From positions 248,001 through 312,000 of the forward strand of contig NZ_PXZT01000001.1 in the NCBI RefSeq assembly GCF_003008695.1: a stretch of DNA of 64,000 nucleotides, written 5' to 3'. Origin of the DNA: Trichococcus alkaliphilus. Lineage in GTDB: Bacteria; Bacillota; Bacilli; Lactobacillales; Aerococcaceae. Position numbers and translations under genes: made by a program. Positions 49,062 to 58,540 of the stretch are shown here, piece after piece. The stretch's first letter is position 1. Every line of letters begins with the position of its first letter. Under the pieces are notes generated by a model. The model saw only the letters and a list, made by a program, of their open reading frames with translations, was not told the origin of the DNA and did no database searches.

Positions 49062-49792
49062 AGGTAGATCACCTCCAGATCACCCAGCAGGTTATTGGAT
49101 ACGATCTTGATCTTTCTGTTTGTCTCATCGTAATCCCGGCTGTATAATTTGACCGTTTCGTTGATCAGGTCTAGTTCAGTTTCATTGAACATAAGCTGGC
49201 CTTTGATGGTGGAATGATGGACAGCCACTCCAATTCCCAACGGTACGATTACCCTGGTCTTTCCGAATCCTTTGCGGATCAGAATGACATTTTCCTCTTT
49301 CGGCAACAACGTATTCCCCAAATCGATTATCGTATCCCCCATGAATACGGTTAGATTGACATCATCCCATTCATAGACATCCGACCCGATACTGGTGTTT
49401 CCGATCCATTTCTGGCGCTTTCTGGAACCGTTCCGCTGTTCCGGTTCTTTCGTTTTGACTGTACGGAACGCTTTTTCTTCCCAAGGAACGTCCACAAAAG
49501 TATCCAGTTTCAACTCAGACCAGATGCCTTTTCCATTGATGACAACGAACAGTATGAAAAGAATCAACATCAGCCACACCGAGAAAGTGGAGAGTATGCT
49601 CATGCCTACCATAAACCATCCGATCAAGCCTAGAATCTGACGACGCTCACCTTTTCCGGTGCCGAATTTGATGAATATCAGCCCGAACACAAAGACCAGC
49701 AGCAAATCTGTGTCCTGAACCAATTGGAACAGGACAGCCAACCCCAATAGGCCTTCAATGAGCATAAATAATTTCAAGGCTCCCTTTTTCAT
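49058..49792 (-). CDS. liaF: LiaF-type membrane repressor of LiaS
   Basis: 244 residues. Three to four hydrophobic segments in the first 95 residues are followed by a soluble C-terminal beta domain (SDVYEWDDVNLTVFMGDTIIDL, GFGKTRVIVPLGIGVAVHHS) typical of LiaF/VraT. It keeps LiaS off without stress in B. subtilis. ATG 49792 follows GGAGGGG. First gene of the operon. No liaI or liaH homologue lies next to it. Confidence 0.93.
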   Translation of the reverse strand: MKKGALKLFMLIEGLLGLAVLFQLVQDTDLLLVFVFGLIFIKFGTGKGERRQILGLIGWFMVGMSILSTFSVWLMLILFILFVVINGKGIWSELKLDTFVDVPWEEKAFRTVKTKEPEQRNGSRKRQKWIGNTSIGSDVYEWDDVNLTVFMGDTIIDLGNTLLPKEENVILIRKGFGKTRVIVPLGIGVAVHHSTIKGQLMFNETELDLINETVKLYSRDYDETNRKIKIVSNNLLGDLEVIYL

Positions 49793-49883
49793 CCTAAGCC
49801 CCTCCTTCCTCTTCGAGGTTTATACATTTCCGCTGAACGCTGACTTGCAGGCGCTGCAAGCAGGAACGTAAGTATCTGCTTCC

Positions 49884-49912
49884 ATTATAGATTACCTGGA
49901 CCACTTTGACAG
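49884..49912 (-). promoter_or_regulatory. liaFSR promoter
   Basis: Minus-strand CTGTCA (49907-49912), 17-bp spacer, perfect TATAAT (49884-49889). Confidence 0.6.
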
Positions 49913-49938
49913 TGCGCTAAGGGTGGATAATAGGCTAA

Positions 49939-49948
49939 GACTAAAGTC
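49939..49948. promoter_or_regulatory. Candidate LiaR/VraR operator
   Basis: GACT-AA-AGTC, a perfect inverted repeat with the ACT-N2-AGT core described for VraR sites, flanked by GGCT...AGCC. Its centre is about 66 bp upstream of the predicted liaF transcription start, a usual activator position. Suggests autoregulation. Confidence 0.55.
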
Positions 49949-50016
49949 GTACAGCCCAACTGATTACATGTACTCTGTCATTATACCCGATGAGCCAAAA
50001 AGAAACATAAGCAAAT

Positions 50017-50063
50017 AGAGGATAGGACAAGAATCATTCGGAATGATTTTTGTCCTATCCTCT
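50017..50063 (-). terminator. greA transcript-end hairpin
   Basis: Very long stem AGAGGATAGGACAA.AATCATTC / GAATGATT..TTGTCCTATCCTCT, 15 bp after the greA stop. The T run is weak on both strands. Confidence 0.7.
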
Positions 50064-50078
50064 TCTTGAATGCTTTTT

Positions 50079-50558
50079 TTAAGCTTGTTCGATTCTGACG
50101 ATTTTCACGTTCATATCGCCGCCCGGTGTGCCGATGGCGACTTCTGCTCCGATTTGCTTGCCCAACAAGGCTTTAGCGATCGGAGAATCGTTTGAAATCT
50201 TACCTTCAAGCGGATCTGCTTCTGCACTGCCGACAATGGTGTACGTTTCTTCATCGCCATCCGGCAATTCCATGAATGTCACTTTCAGTCCAATCGAAAC
50301 CACATTGCTATCAACGTTTTGTACTTCAATGATTTCCGCAAAACGGATCATTTTTTCCAATGTTGTGATGCGGCCTTCGACGAAAGCTTGTTCGTCTTTT
50401 GCGGATTCATATTCCGAATTTTCGGATAGATCTCCGTAGCTTCTGGCAATCTTGATGCGTTCAACGATTTCTCTTCTTTTGTTCACTTTTAAGTCTTCAA
50501 GTTCAGCTTCTAATTTGGCTTTACCTTCAGCTGTCATCGGATATGCTTTTTCAATCAT
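50079..50558 (-). CDS. greA: Transcription elongation factor GreA
   Basis: Rescues backtracked RNA polymerase by stimulating transcript cleavage. 159 residues. The N-terminal coiled coil ([17 protein letters not shown]...) carries the tip acidic residues in [18 protein letters not shown]. The C-terminal FKBP-like domain ends [27 protein letters not shown] 50558 has AGGGG 10 nt upstream; the upstream in-frame ATG at 50597 is unsupported. End of the mltG-udk-greA run. Confidence 0.96.
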   Translation of the reverse strand: MIEKAYPMTAEGKAKLEAELEDLKVNKRREIVERIKIARSYGDLSENSEYESAKDEQAFVEGRITTLEKMIRFAEIIEVQNVDSNVVSIGLKVTFMELPDGDEETYTIVGSAEADPLEGKISNDSPIAKALLGKQIGAEVAIGTPGGDMNVKIVRIEQA

Positions 50559-50809
50559 AAGAAATATGCCCCTTTTAAGTAATGATTCAATATTCAATAT
50601 GCAGCACAGGACTACAGTTCCCTTTTTTTATTGATAGCTGTCCTCGAAAGCCAAACGGATCTGGGACAGGTAGCATGTCATCCAAAGAGAAATAATCATT
50701 TCCTGTGGCTCTACATCGTTTATTGGCTGCCTAATTAATAGTGAATTTAAAATACCATTTAATTCCAGTAAAAGCAATTATATTTTTAAAATATTACAGG
50801 TATCTATTA

Positions 50810-51439
50810 TTATTCTGCATTTTCAGACAAAATTGAAGCAATTTTGGTAGTCATCAGATCGATTGCGACTTGATTTTGTCCACCTTCAGGAATGATGATA
50901 TCCGCAAATTTTTTGGTTGGCTCGATGAATTGCTGATGCATCGGCTTGACCACTGTCAGATATTGGTGGATGACAGAATCAAGTGTCCGGCCTCTCGATT
51001 CCATGTCGCGTTTGATTCTTCGGATGATGCGGATATCATCATCTGTATCCACATAGACTTTGATGTCCATCAGATCGCGCAGGCGTTGATCCTCTAAAAT
51101 CAGGATTCCCTCAACGATTATGACTTCTTTCGGCTCGCGATGGATCACTTTGTCGCTGCGCGTGTGCTTGGAGTAGTCGTAAACAGGTTGCTCGACACTC
51201 TCGTATTTTATCAATTTTTTAAGATCTTCGATGAAGAGATCCGTATCAAACGCAAACGGATGATCGTAGTTTGTTTTCAGGCGCTCCTCAAACGGCAGAT
51301 CGCTTTGATCTTTGTAATAAAAATCCTGTTCCAACAGCAAAATGGAAACATCGGTAAACTTGTCTAAGATGGCCCGGCTGACACTGGTTTTCCCGCTTCC
51401 CGATCCCCCTGTCACCCCAATAACGATAGGTTTTTTCAC
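50810..51439 (-). CDS. udk: Uridine kinase
   Basis: Pyrimidine salvage: phosphorylates uridine and cytidine. 209 residues. P-loop [12 protein letters not shown] (8-19), the nucleoside-binding NYDHPFAFD motif, YDYSKHTR and VIVEGILIL are intact. Lies 42 bp after mltG on the same strand. The 251-bp gap to greA (50559-50809) shows no clear terminator. Confidence 0.96.
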   Translation of the reverse strand: MKKPIVIGVTGGSGSGKTSVSRAILDKFTDVSILLLEQDFYYKDQSDLPFEERLKTNYDHPFAFDTDLFIEDLKKLIKYESVEQPVYDYSKHTRSDKVIHREPKEVIIVEGILILEDQRLRDLMDIKVYVDTDDDIRIIRRIKRDMESRGRTLDSVIHQYLTVVKPMHQQFIEPTKKFADIIIPEGGQNQVAIDLMTTKIASILSENAE

Positions 51440-51481
51440 TGGTGTATTCTTCCTCTCTTCATGCAGCTCACTTTATTCGTC

Positions 51482-52654
51482 TTATTCGCTGTCTACGTAT
51501 TGGCTTTGCAATTGCAAATGTTCTTCATATGTTTCGGAAAAATAAACGATGCCTGTTGTTGTGTCCGCAACGAAATACAGATAGTTCGTGTCAGCTGGTG
51601 ACAGAGTCGCTTGAATGGATCCTTCACTTGGACTATTGAATGGCCCAGGCCCCATGCCTGTGTTTCTGTACAGGTTATACGGCGAATCTATTTCAAGATC
51701 CTCGAAAGTCACTAATTCCTTGTGCTCATTCAGCGCATACAAAATACTGATGTCCGATTGGATCGGCATATCGATTTCCAGACGATTAAAGAATACGCCG
51801 GCAATGTTCGCACGATCTTCCGGAGTAACGCCTTCTTTTTCGACAAGTGAAGCAATCGTCAGAATTTCATGAAGGGTATGGCCTGAAGAAGCAATCTGTT
51901 CTGCATAGGGCGTAAGCACTTCATTCGTCTTCTGCAACATCTGTAAAACCACTTCATCCAAAATATTTCCGGTCATATAATCATAAGTCGCCGGATAGAG
52001 GTATCCTTCCAAACGATAACGCGTATCGGTGCGTTGGGATGCTTCAGTCAAAATATCAGGGTACTGTGCAGCTGCATTCGTCAGGAATTCCGGTTCATTC
52101 ACTTTCGCCAAAAATTCATCAGCCGTGAAATCCGTCTTCTCTTCTACTTCCGCTGCGATTTCTTCGATCGTATTGCCTTCTCTTATGATGATTTTGTGAT
52201 CGCTCGATTGCGGCACAGGACTTCCGCCCGCTTGAAGCGTCGCAATGATGTCGTCCAGGCTCATGGAAGGCGATAATTCATAAAAGCCTGCTTGGAAATC
52301 AGAAACATTTTGCGTCTTGATGTAGTAGTTGAAGATGGTCGCGTTTTTGATGACGTTGCCTTCTTCCAACAGTTGTGTGATCCCTTTTGTGGACGTCCCT
52401 ATCGGAATTTCCACTTCGACGACTTCCGTACTTTCTGGCTCCAATGGCTGAAGTGCGTCTGTTATATATTTGTAGCCGGCAAAGCCAACGATGACTCCTA
52501 ACAGGATCCCTATCGTTACGATTGCAAAAACAATTTTCCGCACTAGTGACCGTTCTTTTTTGCGTATTTTCATTTTGTCTACGGCTTCTTTCTCCAACGT
52601 AGGCCGAATGAGTTTTTGTTGCTCTTGAGGTTCTTGCTGATCATTTTGTGACAA
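51482..52654 (-). CDS. mltG: Endolytic murein transglycosylase MltG
   Basis: Membrane-anchored lytic transglycosylase (YceG-like) that cuts nascent glycan strands. 390 residues: a cytosolic Gln/Glu/Lys-rich N-terminus, a TM helix (about 41-66), a LysM-like subdomain and the catalytic domain with EGYLYPATYDY and ASLVEKEG, the latter holding the catalytic Glu. The C-terminus carries PYNLYRNTGMGPGPFNSPS. TTG start at 52654, with GGAGG 9 nt upstream. Followed by udk, as in Streptococcus and Enterococcus. Confidence 0.95.
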   Translation of the reverse strand: MSQNDQQEPQEQQKLIRPTLEKEAVDKMKIRKKERSLVRKIVFAIVTIGILLGVIVGFAGYKYITDALQPLEPESTEVVEVEIPIGTSTKGITQLLEEGNVIKNATIFNYYIKTQNVSDFQAGFYELSPSMSLDDIIATLQAGGSPVPQSSDHKIIIREGNTIEEIAAEVEEKTDFTADEFLAKVNEPEFLTNAAAQYPDILTEASQRTDTRYRLEGYLYPATYDYMTGNILDEVVLQMLQKTNEVLTPYAEQIASSGHTLHEILTIASLVEKEGVTPEDRANIAGVFFNRLEIDMPIQSDISILYALNEHKELVTFEDLEIDSPYNLYRNTGMGPGPFNSPSEGSIQATLSPADTNYLYFVADTTTGIVYFSETYEEHLQLQSQYVDSE

Positions 52655-52860
52655 AGACGAGGCCCTCCTTACTTGAGTATATGGCTATTTGTGGACTATT
52701 AGCCATTCGACTTCCGTAATTATACACGAAAACCTATATAAATTGAATCTTTTTCGTTATTTGCATAGACATATGGAGCATCTTGGACAGTTTTCTCATC
52801 ATTTTATCAGGGCGGATCCTACTGGATGCCAAAAGCTCGAAAAAGCAACGCAGCAACCGC

Positions 52861-52900
52861 AAAACAAAAGAGGACCCAGACAATAGTTGTCCCGATCCTC
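52861..52900 (-). terminator. Terminator after yrzB
   Basis: GAGGATC.GGACAA / TTGTC.GGTCCTC followed on the minus strand by TTTTGTTTTG. Confidence 0.78.
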
Positions 52901-52930
52901 CATTATTATCCTTGCAAGTCAATTACAAAT

Positions 52931-53269
52931 TTATTGAAGGTCTTCGTCTTCCATAAATGTGTTCAGGACTTCTTCGATCATGTCCCATTCTTCATCCGAT
53001 TCGATCGGCTCTAAATCGCCTTCTCCGCCATCTTCGGTTTCAACATAGGAATAAGCCTGCAATTCGATTTCTTCTCCTTCAGGAGCTCCTGCTGGATAAA
53101 CCAGCACGTAAGACTTTCCGAAATCTTCTGATTCGAAAGTGAATAAGATTTCGAATAACTCTTCATTTCCGTTCTCATCCACGATTGTGATGTGCTCGTG
53201 GTTATCTTCGTGGTCATGATCGTGGTCGTGATTGTGGTCATGATCGTGATCGTGATTATGTTCAGTCAT
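52931..53269 (-). CDS. yrzB: DUF1292 family protein (YrzB) with His/Asp-rich N-terminus
   Basis: 112 residues. The N-terminal 25 residues are almost all His, Asp, Asn and Glu ([18 protein letters not shown]), a metal-binding-like tract encoded by a GTGATC-type simple repeat. The conserved DUF1292 core follows ([42 protein letters not shown]). ATG 53269 preferred over GTG 53278 because of GAGG 8 nt upstream. Function is unknown. Conserved neighbour of ruvX and ireB. Confidence 0.92.
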   Translation of the reverse strand: MTEHNHDHDHDHNHDHDHDHEDNHEHITIVDENGNEELFEILFTFESEDFGKSYVLVYPAGAPEGEEIELQAYSYVETEDGGEGDLEPIESDEEWDMIEEVLNTFMEDEDLQ

Positions 53270-53355
53270 GGTATGCACCTCTTTATCTAATTATTGTTTT
53301 TCATCGTTCAAACAAAGGATATTGTAACGCAAACAGGGCAAAAAAACCACTCTCT

Positions 53356-53772
53356 TTACTGGCTGTCCAAATAATTCTGAAGAAGTATGACAGCAGCAAG
53401 TTTGTCGATAACCTTTTTCCGTTTTTTGCGGGAAACATTTCCTTCATTGATTAACATTTTTTCTGCTTGAACAGTGGTAAGTCTTTCATCAACGTAATCG
53501 ACAGGTAAACCCAGCTCTTTTTCAAGCAAATTTCCATAGGCGATGGAAGCCTCCGCCCGGAAACCAATGCTGTTGTCCATATTTTTTGGCAAGCCGAGTA
53601 CAAATTTCTCAACTTCATACTCTTTAACCAATTCGGCAATCCGTTCAAGACCAAATACGCCATTAGCTTCGTCGATTTTGACGATTTCGATCCCCTGTGC
53701 GGTCCATCCCATCGGATCGCTGATGGCCACTCCTACCGTTTTTGATCCGACATCCAAGCCCATGAGCCTCAT
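53356..53772 (-). CDS. ruvX: Putative pre-16S rRNA nuclease / Holliday junction resolvase YqgF
   Basis: RNase-H-fold nuclease of 138 residues (YqgF/RuvX). Active-site Asp in [16 protein letters not shown] (1-17), [10 protein letters not shown] and [10 protein letters not shown] are the family motifs. In E. coli the protein matures the 5' end of 16S rRNA. Overlaps the ireB stop by 4 bp, so it is coupled to it. Confidence 0.95.
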   Translation of the reverse strand: MRLMGLDVGSKTVGVAISDPMGWTAQGIEIVKIDEANGVFGLERIAELVKEYEVEKFVLGLPKNMDNSIGFRAEASIAYGNLLEKELGLPVDYVDERLTTVQAEKMLINEGNVSRKKRKKVIDKLAAVILLQNYLDSQ

Positions 53773-54038
53773 TGGATAATTCTGCCTGTTCCAGAAAGAT
53801 AGCTCTTCACTAATTCCTCCATTATTTCATCACGTTCGTGACGGCGGATCAGGTTTCTGGCATCGTTATGACGCGGGATATAAGCTGGATCGCCAGAAAG
53901 CAGGTAGCCCACAATCTGGTTGATAGGGTTGTATCCTTTTTCTTCCAATGCGTCATAAACAAGGGCTAATGTCTCTTGGATATTCTTTTTCAGATTATCA
54001 TCAAAATTGAATAACATCGTTTCATCTTTCGAACTCAT
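53769..54038 (-). CDS. IreB family regulatory phosphoprotein (UPF0297/YrzL)
   Basis: 89 residues. Conserved [50 protein letters not shown] and [20 protein letters not shown]. In Enterococcus faecalis IreB is phosphorylated by the PASTA kinase IreK at N-terminal Thr residues and controls cephalosporin resistance; Thr7 lies in the matching place. Between alaS and ruvX, the conserved order. Confidence 0.95.
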   Translation of the reverse strand: MSSKDETMLFNFDDNLKKNIQETLALVYDALEEKGYNPINQIVGYLLSGDPAYIPRHNDARNLIRRHERDEIMEELVKSYLSGTGRIIQ

Positions 54039-54205
54039 AGCGACACCCCAGTTTTCTTTAGTATAATTACCATTTTACAAGAAATGACTAAAAACTACAA
54101 CAAAGAAATGCCGTTGCCCTCTGCTGATGGGCGTCACGACTTGTCTGATTATCCCTCCTGTTTGTATATTCCGCATTTTATTTCATTCGGATTGGCCCAA
54201 CAAAC

Positions 54206-54238
54206 AGGGACGGGCATCTTTTTTGGATGCCCGTCCCT
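54206..54238 (-). terminator. alaS terminator
   Basis: AGGGACGGGCATC / GATGCCCGTCCCT stem, 12 bp after the alaS stop. Confidence 0.85.
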
Positions 54239-54250
54239 AAGAAAGGATGC

Positions 54251-56902
54251 TTATTTTGTATTTTCCGCGATCCAGGCCGCAACGTGTTTCAGGGCATCAG
54301 GGATGCCTGCTGGGTTATTTCCGCCTGCTTGTGCCATATCCGGACGTCCGCCGCCTTTGCCTCCAGCAAATGGAGCAAGCGTCTTGATCAGATCGCCGGC
54401 TTTCAGACCTTGTTCCAATTTCTCTTGGGAGACTGCCGCCAGCATATTGACTTTGCCGTCTGTAGCCGAAGCTGCCACGAAGAGATCAGAGACAGCTTTT
54501 TGACGCCATTGGTCAGCCAATTGACGCAACGCATTCATATCCTGATTCTTCGTTTCATAAGTGATATATGTGACACCATTGACGGTCTCCACGTTCTCGA
54601 AGAGATCCTTGGCTTCGGCATTCATGATTTTCGCTTTCAAGGACTCATTTTCGCCTTGCATTTCCTTCATTTCTTGCTTGAGCTGATTGATTTTACCGGC
54701 TACTTCTTTTGTTTGTTGGGCTTTCACAAGCTGAGCCGCCTCGCTCAATTCAGCTTCTTTTGTGCGGAAATACTGATAAGCTGCCTGGCCGGTCACTGCT
54801 TCGATGCGTCGAACGCCTGCACCGATTCCGGATTCGGACAAAATCTTGAAGACGCCGATGTCCTGCGAATTTTGCACATGAACCCCGCCGCATAATTCGA
54901 CAGAGTAGCCGCCAACATCAACGACCCGGACTTCTTTGCCATATTTTTCACCGAACAAAGCCATGGCTCCCATTTCTTTCGCTTTATCGACGGTTGTTTC
55001 GACCGTTACGACAGGCAATGCTTCCCATATCTTTTCATTCACGATTTCTTCCATGCGCACCAACTCTTCTGCTGTGACTTGCCCGAAATGGGTGAAGTCA
55101 AAACGAAGTTGATTCGGGTTCACAAGCGAACCGGCTTGATTGGCATGATTCCCCAAAACATCCTTCAGCGCTTGGTGCAACAGATGCGTCGCCGTATGGT
55201 TCTTGGTGATGCTTCTTCTGCGCGCTTCATCCACGTGCAGGACATAGGTTTCGTTCGAATGGATTTCCGTCAGGACACGCGCGATGTGCATCGTTTGGCC
55301 ATTAGGGGCGCGTTTGACGTCTTCGATTTCTGCGATCACTTCACCAGCTTCGGTTTCGATCGTTCCTTTGTCCGCGACCTGTCCACCCATTTCTGCATAG
55401 AACGGTGTTTCGCGGAAAATGATCTGAACGCGGTCATCTGCAGCTGCTTTTTCGACGATTTCGTCATTCGCAACCATCACTGAAAGCTCGGACGAAATTT
55501 TTGTTTGTGCATATCCGGAAAACGTGCTTGGAACCAGTACTTCAGCCCAGACCGGGGATTGCACGGAGAAGGAGTCTTCCACTTGTCTTGCTGCACGGGC
55601 GCGGTTACGTTGTTCCTGCATCTCTTGGTTGAACCCTGCTGTGTCAACTGTGAAGCCTTTTTCTTCAGCATATTCGCTCGTCAATTCCAACGGGAAGCCG
55701 TATGTATCATACAGTTTGAAGGCATTCTTGCCGTTTACGGCAGTTTCGCCCTTTTCGTTCATCTCTTCAAAGACGCTGTTCAGGATTTCCATCCCTTCAT
55801 GGATCGTTTCCTGGAAACGTTGCTCTTCATTTGTGATGACTTTGATGATGAAATCTTGGTCCGCTTTGACTTCAGGATAATAAGATTCCATGATGGCTGC
55901 CACAACCGGAACCAATTCGTTCAGGAACAGTTTTTCGATGCCCAATTTTTGGCCATGCATGACGGAGCGGCGGATCAAACGACGCAAAATGTAGCCGCGG
56001 CCTTCATTTGATGGCAAGGCACGGTCCCCGATCGCAAAGCTGACGGCGCGGACGTGATCAGCGATGACTTTGAAGGAAATATCCAATGTTTTGTTTTCGC
56101 CGTACTTCTTGCCGTTGCTCAGCGTCTCGATTTTTTCGATGATCGGCATGAACAGATCCGTTTCGAAGTTGGTCGGTGTGTTTTGGACTACGCTCGTGAC
56201 ACGTTCCAGACCCATCCCCGTATCGACGTTCTTGTGCGGCAGCGGCTCATAGGTGCCATCCGGCTTGTGGTTGAATTCGGAGAACACTAGGTTCCAGATT
56301 TCAAGGTAGCGTTCATTTTCACCGCCCGGATACATTTCAGGGTCTCCGTCAGGCAAATCCTGGAAGGCTGGTCCGCGATCGTAAAAAATTTCCGTATCCG
56401 GTCCGCACGGGCCAGCTCCGATATCCCAGAAGTTGTCCGCGATCGGAACGATATGATTTTCCGCCAAACCGACTTTTTCCTGCCAAATGCGTTTTGTGTC
56501 CGTGTCTTCCGGATAATAGGTGACGTAAAGCAGCTCCGGATCGAACGCCAACCATTTTTCATCAGTCAGGAATTCCCAAGCCCAAGGGATCGCTTCTTCT
56601 TTAAAGTAGTCCCCGATTGAAAAATTCCCCAACATTTCGAATAAAGTATGGTGTCTTGCCGTCACGCCGACATTTTCGATATCGTTTGTGCGGATACTTT
56701 TTTGAGCATTGGTGATGCGCGGATTTTCAGGAATCAACGTGCCATCAAAATATTTTTTCAATGTCGCTACGCCTGAGTTGATCCATAATAAGGTAGGGTC
56801 GTTGACCGGTATCAGCGAAGCGCTCGGCTCCACTTTTGAACCTTTCGTTGCCCAAAAATCAAGATACATTTGGCGGATGTCACTGCTTTTCAGATTCTTC
56901 AT
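54251..56902 (-). CDS. alaS: Alanine--tRNA ligase
   Basis: 883 residues. Class II catalytic domain (about 1-450: FWATKGSKVEPSASLIPVNDPTLLWINSG, GLERVTSVVQ), then the editing domain with zinc-binding NHTATHLLHQAL and LCGGVHV, then the oligomerisation domain and a C-terminal DHHA1 domain with the glycine-rich GGKGGGRPDMAQAGG. ATG 56902 has GGAAGG upstream; the open frame runs 18 codons further into the leader. Regulated by a T-box (56941-57161). Confidence 0.97.
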   Translation of the reverse strand: MKNLKSSDIRQMYLDFWATKGSKVEPSASLIPVNDPTLLWINSGVATLKKYFDGTLIPENPRITNAQKSIRTNDIENVGVTARHHTLFEMLGNFSIGDYFKEEAIPWAWEFLTDEKWLAFDPELLYVTYYPEDTDTKRIWQEKVGLAENHIVPIADNFWDIGAGPCGPDTEIFYDRGPAFQDLPDGDPEMYPGGENERYLEIWNLVFSEFNHKPDGTYEPLPHKNVDTGMGLERVTSVVQNTPTNFETDLFMPIIEKIETLSNGKKYGENKTLDISFKVIADHVRAVSFAIGDRALPSNEGRGYILRRLIRRSVMHGQKLGIEKLFLNELVPVVAAIMESYYPEVKADQDFIIKVITNEEQRFQETIHEGMEILNSVFEEMNEKGETAVNGKNAFKLYDTYGFPLELTSEYAEEKGFTVDTAGFNQEMQEQRNRARAARQVEDSFSVQSPVWAEVLVPSTFSGYAQTKISSELSVMVANDEIVEKAAADDRVQIIFRETPFYAEMGGQVADKGTIETEAGEVIAEIEDVKRAPNGQTMHIARVLTEIHSNETYVLHVDEARRRSITKNHTATHLLHQALKDVLGNHANQAGSLVNPNQLRFDFTHFGQVTAEELVRMEEIVNEKIWEALPVVTVETTVDKAKEMGAMALFGEKYGKEVRVVDVGGYSVELCGGVHVQNSQDIGVFKILSESGIGAGVRRIEAVTGQAAYQYFRTKEAELSEAAQLVKAQQTKEVAGKINQLKQEMKEMQGENESLKAKIMNAEAKDLFENVETVNGVTYITYETKNQDMNALRQLADQWRQKAVSDLFVAASATDGKVNMLAAVSQEKLEQGLKAGDLIKTLAPFAGGKGGGRPDMAQAGGNNPAGIPDALKHVAAWIAENTK

Positions 56903-56940
56903 TATTACCTTCCTTTTCTCTTCATTTATTTTTGGAGTGT

Positions 56941-57161
56941 ATAAAATAAAAAACACCCCACTGCATACAAGGACGAATCACGCGGTACCACCTTGTTTGC
57001 AATGAAATGTTTTGATCATTCATTACCTCTCGGATCCGTTAACGCTGGAAGCGATAGTATTTCTACTATATTCACGCAAAGGGAGCATAAACGGATGCGT
57101 TTCCTTTCACCAAACGGAAACTCTCTTTTGTTATCCATTCCTATATCCTCTGCTTCAATCA
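56941..57161 (-). promoter_or_regulatory. T-box riboswitch of alaS
   Basis: Minus-strand leader with the T-box core AAGGTGGTACCGCG (56981-56994), which pairs in the antiterminator with uncharged tRNA-Ala. It is followed by the terminator stem CAAGG...CCTTG and TTTTTTATTTT just before alaS. The long stem I lies at about 57020-57155. The specifier codon could not be fixed by eye; GCT near 57042 and GCG near 57035 are candidates. Confidence 0.92.
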
Positions 57162-57167
57162 AAAACT

Positions 57168-57196
57168 AGTATAACCAAAATTGCGTCCGCATGCAA
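57168..57196 (-). promoter_or_regulatory. alaS promoter
   Basis: TTGCAT (57191-57196), 17-bp spacer, TATACT (57168-57173) on the minus strand, immediately upstream of the T-box leader and inside the gap to the next gene. Confidence 0.75.
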
Positions 57197-57222
57197 GCAA
57201 TTCTTAAGAAAAGCGGATCCGG

Positions 57223-58329
57223 TCACATTTCTATGCGGATGGAACGTCTTGCGCAGTAATAACCGGGTGACAATGGCTCTTGCTGCTTCGCTTTCAAAGC
57301 ATCCGCATGGTTTACATAATAGGTAGCGTAAGGCAGGAGTTTCTCAAGTATATTCTCGGCTTGAATGAAAATCCAGCCGCCTTTAGCCAACAGCCCGTCT
57401 TCGACGAGTTCTGGTCCCCAGCCCATGTTCGCGATTTCCAGACCGAACATATTTTTTTTGTAGAGGTAGCTTTCATCCGGTTCGAACAGGTTGCGATGCA
57501 ACTGATTGCCCCAACGGAAAAGCCTGCGGGTGGATGCCCCGCAGCAATATTCCCATTCATCGCTGGACAACAGCCCCATACCATCTTTCTCCAATTGCTT
57601 GCGCATTTCTGCATAAGTTGTCTGGTAAGGAGCGTATACGGTGTACGTATCCAAATCTTCATTCTGCCTCAGGAAGAAGGCATCATTTTGGACCAGATGC
57701 GCCGGAAAATCCGCAAATACCGACGATCCGTTTGCACTCGGCATCAAGGCTTGATGAATGTCTTTCTCGTGTATGCTGAACCAATCGCTCTGGCCTTCAA
57801 ATTTCCCGTTTATGACTGCATAATTCCCGACTTTCGTCATTCCCACATAAGTCGGACTGACTTCCACCAATAACGGCGGGATTTCTGTCGTCCGGAGCTG
57901 CGACATTTGGCTGTTGACCAATTCGTCCAATTCATCCAAAGAATGGATCGGTTCGATTTTCTTCTTCATCCAATGATCGTCATGCAAAAACTCAGCGCCT
58001 TGAACAGATAGTTTCAGGCAATTTTCGATGGCGAGGTACATCTCTTTCCTGTCGGAGCTGATGTCCAATGGGTCCAGGCCGTTGATTCCGCTGTCCCAAC
58101 CGAGGACGGCCTCCTTGTGCCCGGGCACAAAAACAAACAGTGCGCCGTTGATGTCAACTGTAAACGTCTCTGTTTTGATTCCGCCCATCTGGTAATACGC
58201 CGGACGGATATCCGCGACAGGCAACAGGGGATTCACAAAATAACGGACAACGCTGCTGGCCAGAACAAGCTTGTGCTCCATCGGGATGTTCTTCCAGTTC
58301 GGATTCATCAATTGATCAAATAGTTCCAT
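57223..58329 (-). CDS. Uncharacterised protein with C-terminal FGE/SUMF1-like segment
   Basis: 368 residues, cytosolic by composition. No domain is recognised in residues 1-240. Residues about 250-368 resemble the formylglycine-generating-enzyme fold: LLSSDEWEYCCGASTRRLFRWGN (253-275, like LPTEAEWEYA...WGN), NMFGLEIANMGWGPELVED (like N.FGLYDM.GNVWEW..D), and a final YYCARRSIRIEM (like FRCAR). The tandem catalytic Cys of true FGE are not evident, so enzymatic activity is not supported. ATG 58329. Monocistronic between recD2 and alaS. Its function is unknown. Confidence 0.75.
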   Translation of the reverse strand: MELFDQLMNPNWKNIPMEHKLVLASSVVRYFVNPLLPVADIRPAYYQMGGIKTETFTVDINGALFVFVPGHKEAVLGWDSGINGLDPLDISSDRKEMYLAIENCLKLSVQGAEFLHDDHWMKKKIEPIHSLDELDELVNSQMSQLRTTEIPPLLVEVSPTYVGMTKVGNYAVINGKFEGQSDWFSIHEKDIHQALMPSANGSSVFADFPAHLVQNDAFFLRQNEDLDTYTVYAPYQTTYAEMRKQLEKDGMGLLSSDEWEYCCGASTRRLFRWGNQLHRNLFEPDESYLYKKNMFGLEIANMGWGPELVEDGLLAKGGWIFIQAENILEKLLPYATYYVNHADALKAKQQEPLSPGYYCARRSIRIEM

Positions 58330-58496
58330 GATACCACTCTCTTCTTGTAGCTGTATTGGAAAACCAGTAAATTGCTTTACTGTCAGTATAGCAGAATATT
58401 GAGGCGGCGAGTAGCTTATTTCTTTCGCGAATCGACCGACTTCGGATGCGACCTTGATCGAAGCATTCTGCGTTGATTGATTTTCTGGCAGCAGAA

Positions 58497-58532
58497 AAGT
58501 CCGCAGACAAATTCTTCATTGTCTGCGGACTT
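58497..58532 (-). terminator. recD2 terminator
   Basis: AAGTCCGCAGACAA / TTGTCTGCGGACTT perfect 14-bp stem, 9 bp after the recD2 stop. Confidence 0.85.
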
Positions 58533-58540
58533 CTCCCGGA

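Noticed and set aside
53180-53270. Short-period repeat that could be mistaken for a CRISPR
   Set aside because: It is an in-frame His/Asp codon tract of yrzB with no spacers; no CRISPR array or cas gene is present in the window.
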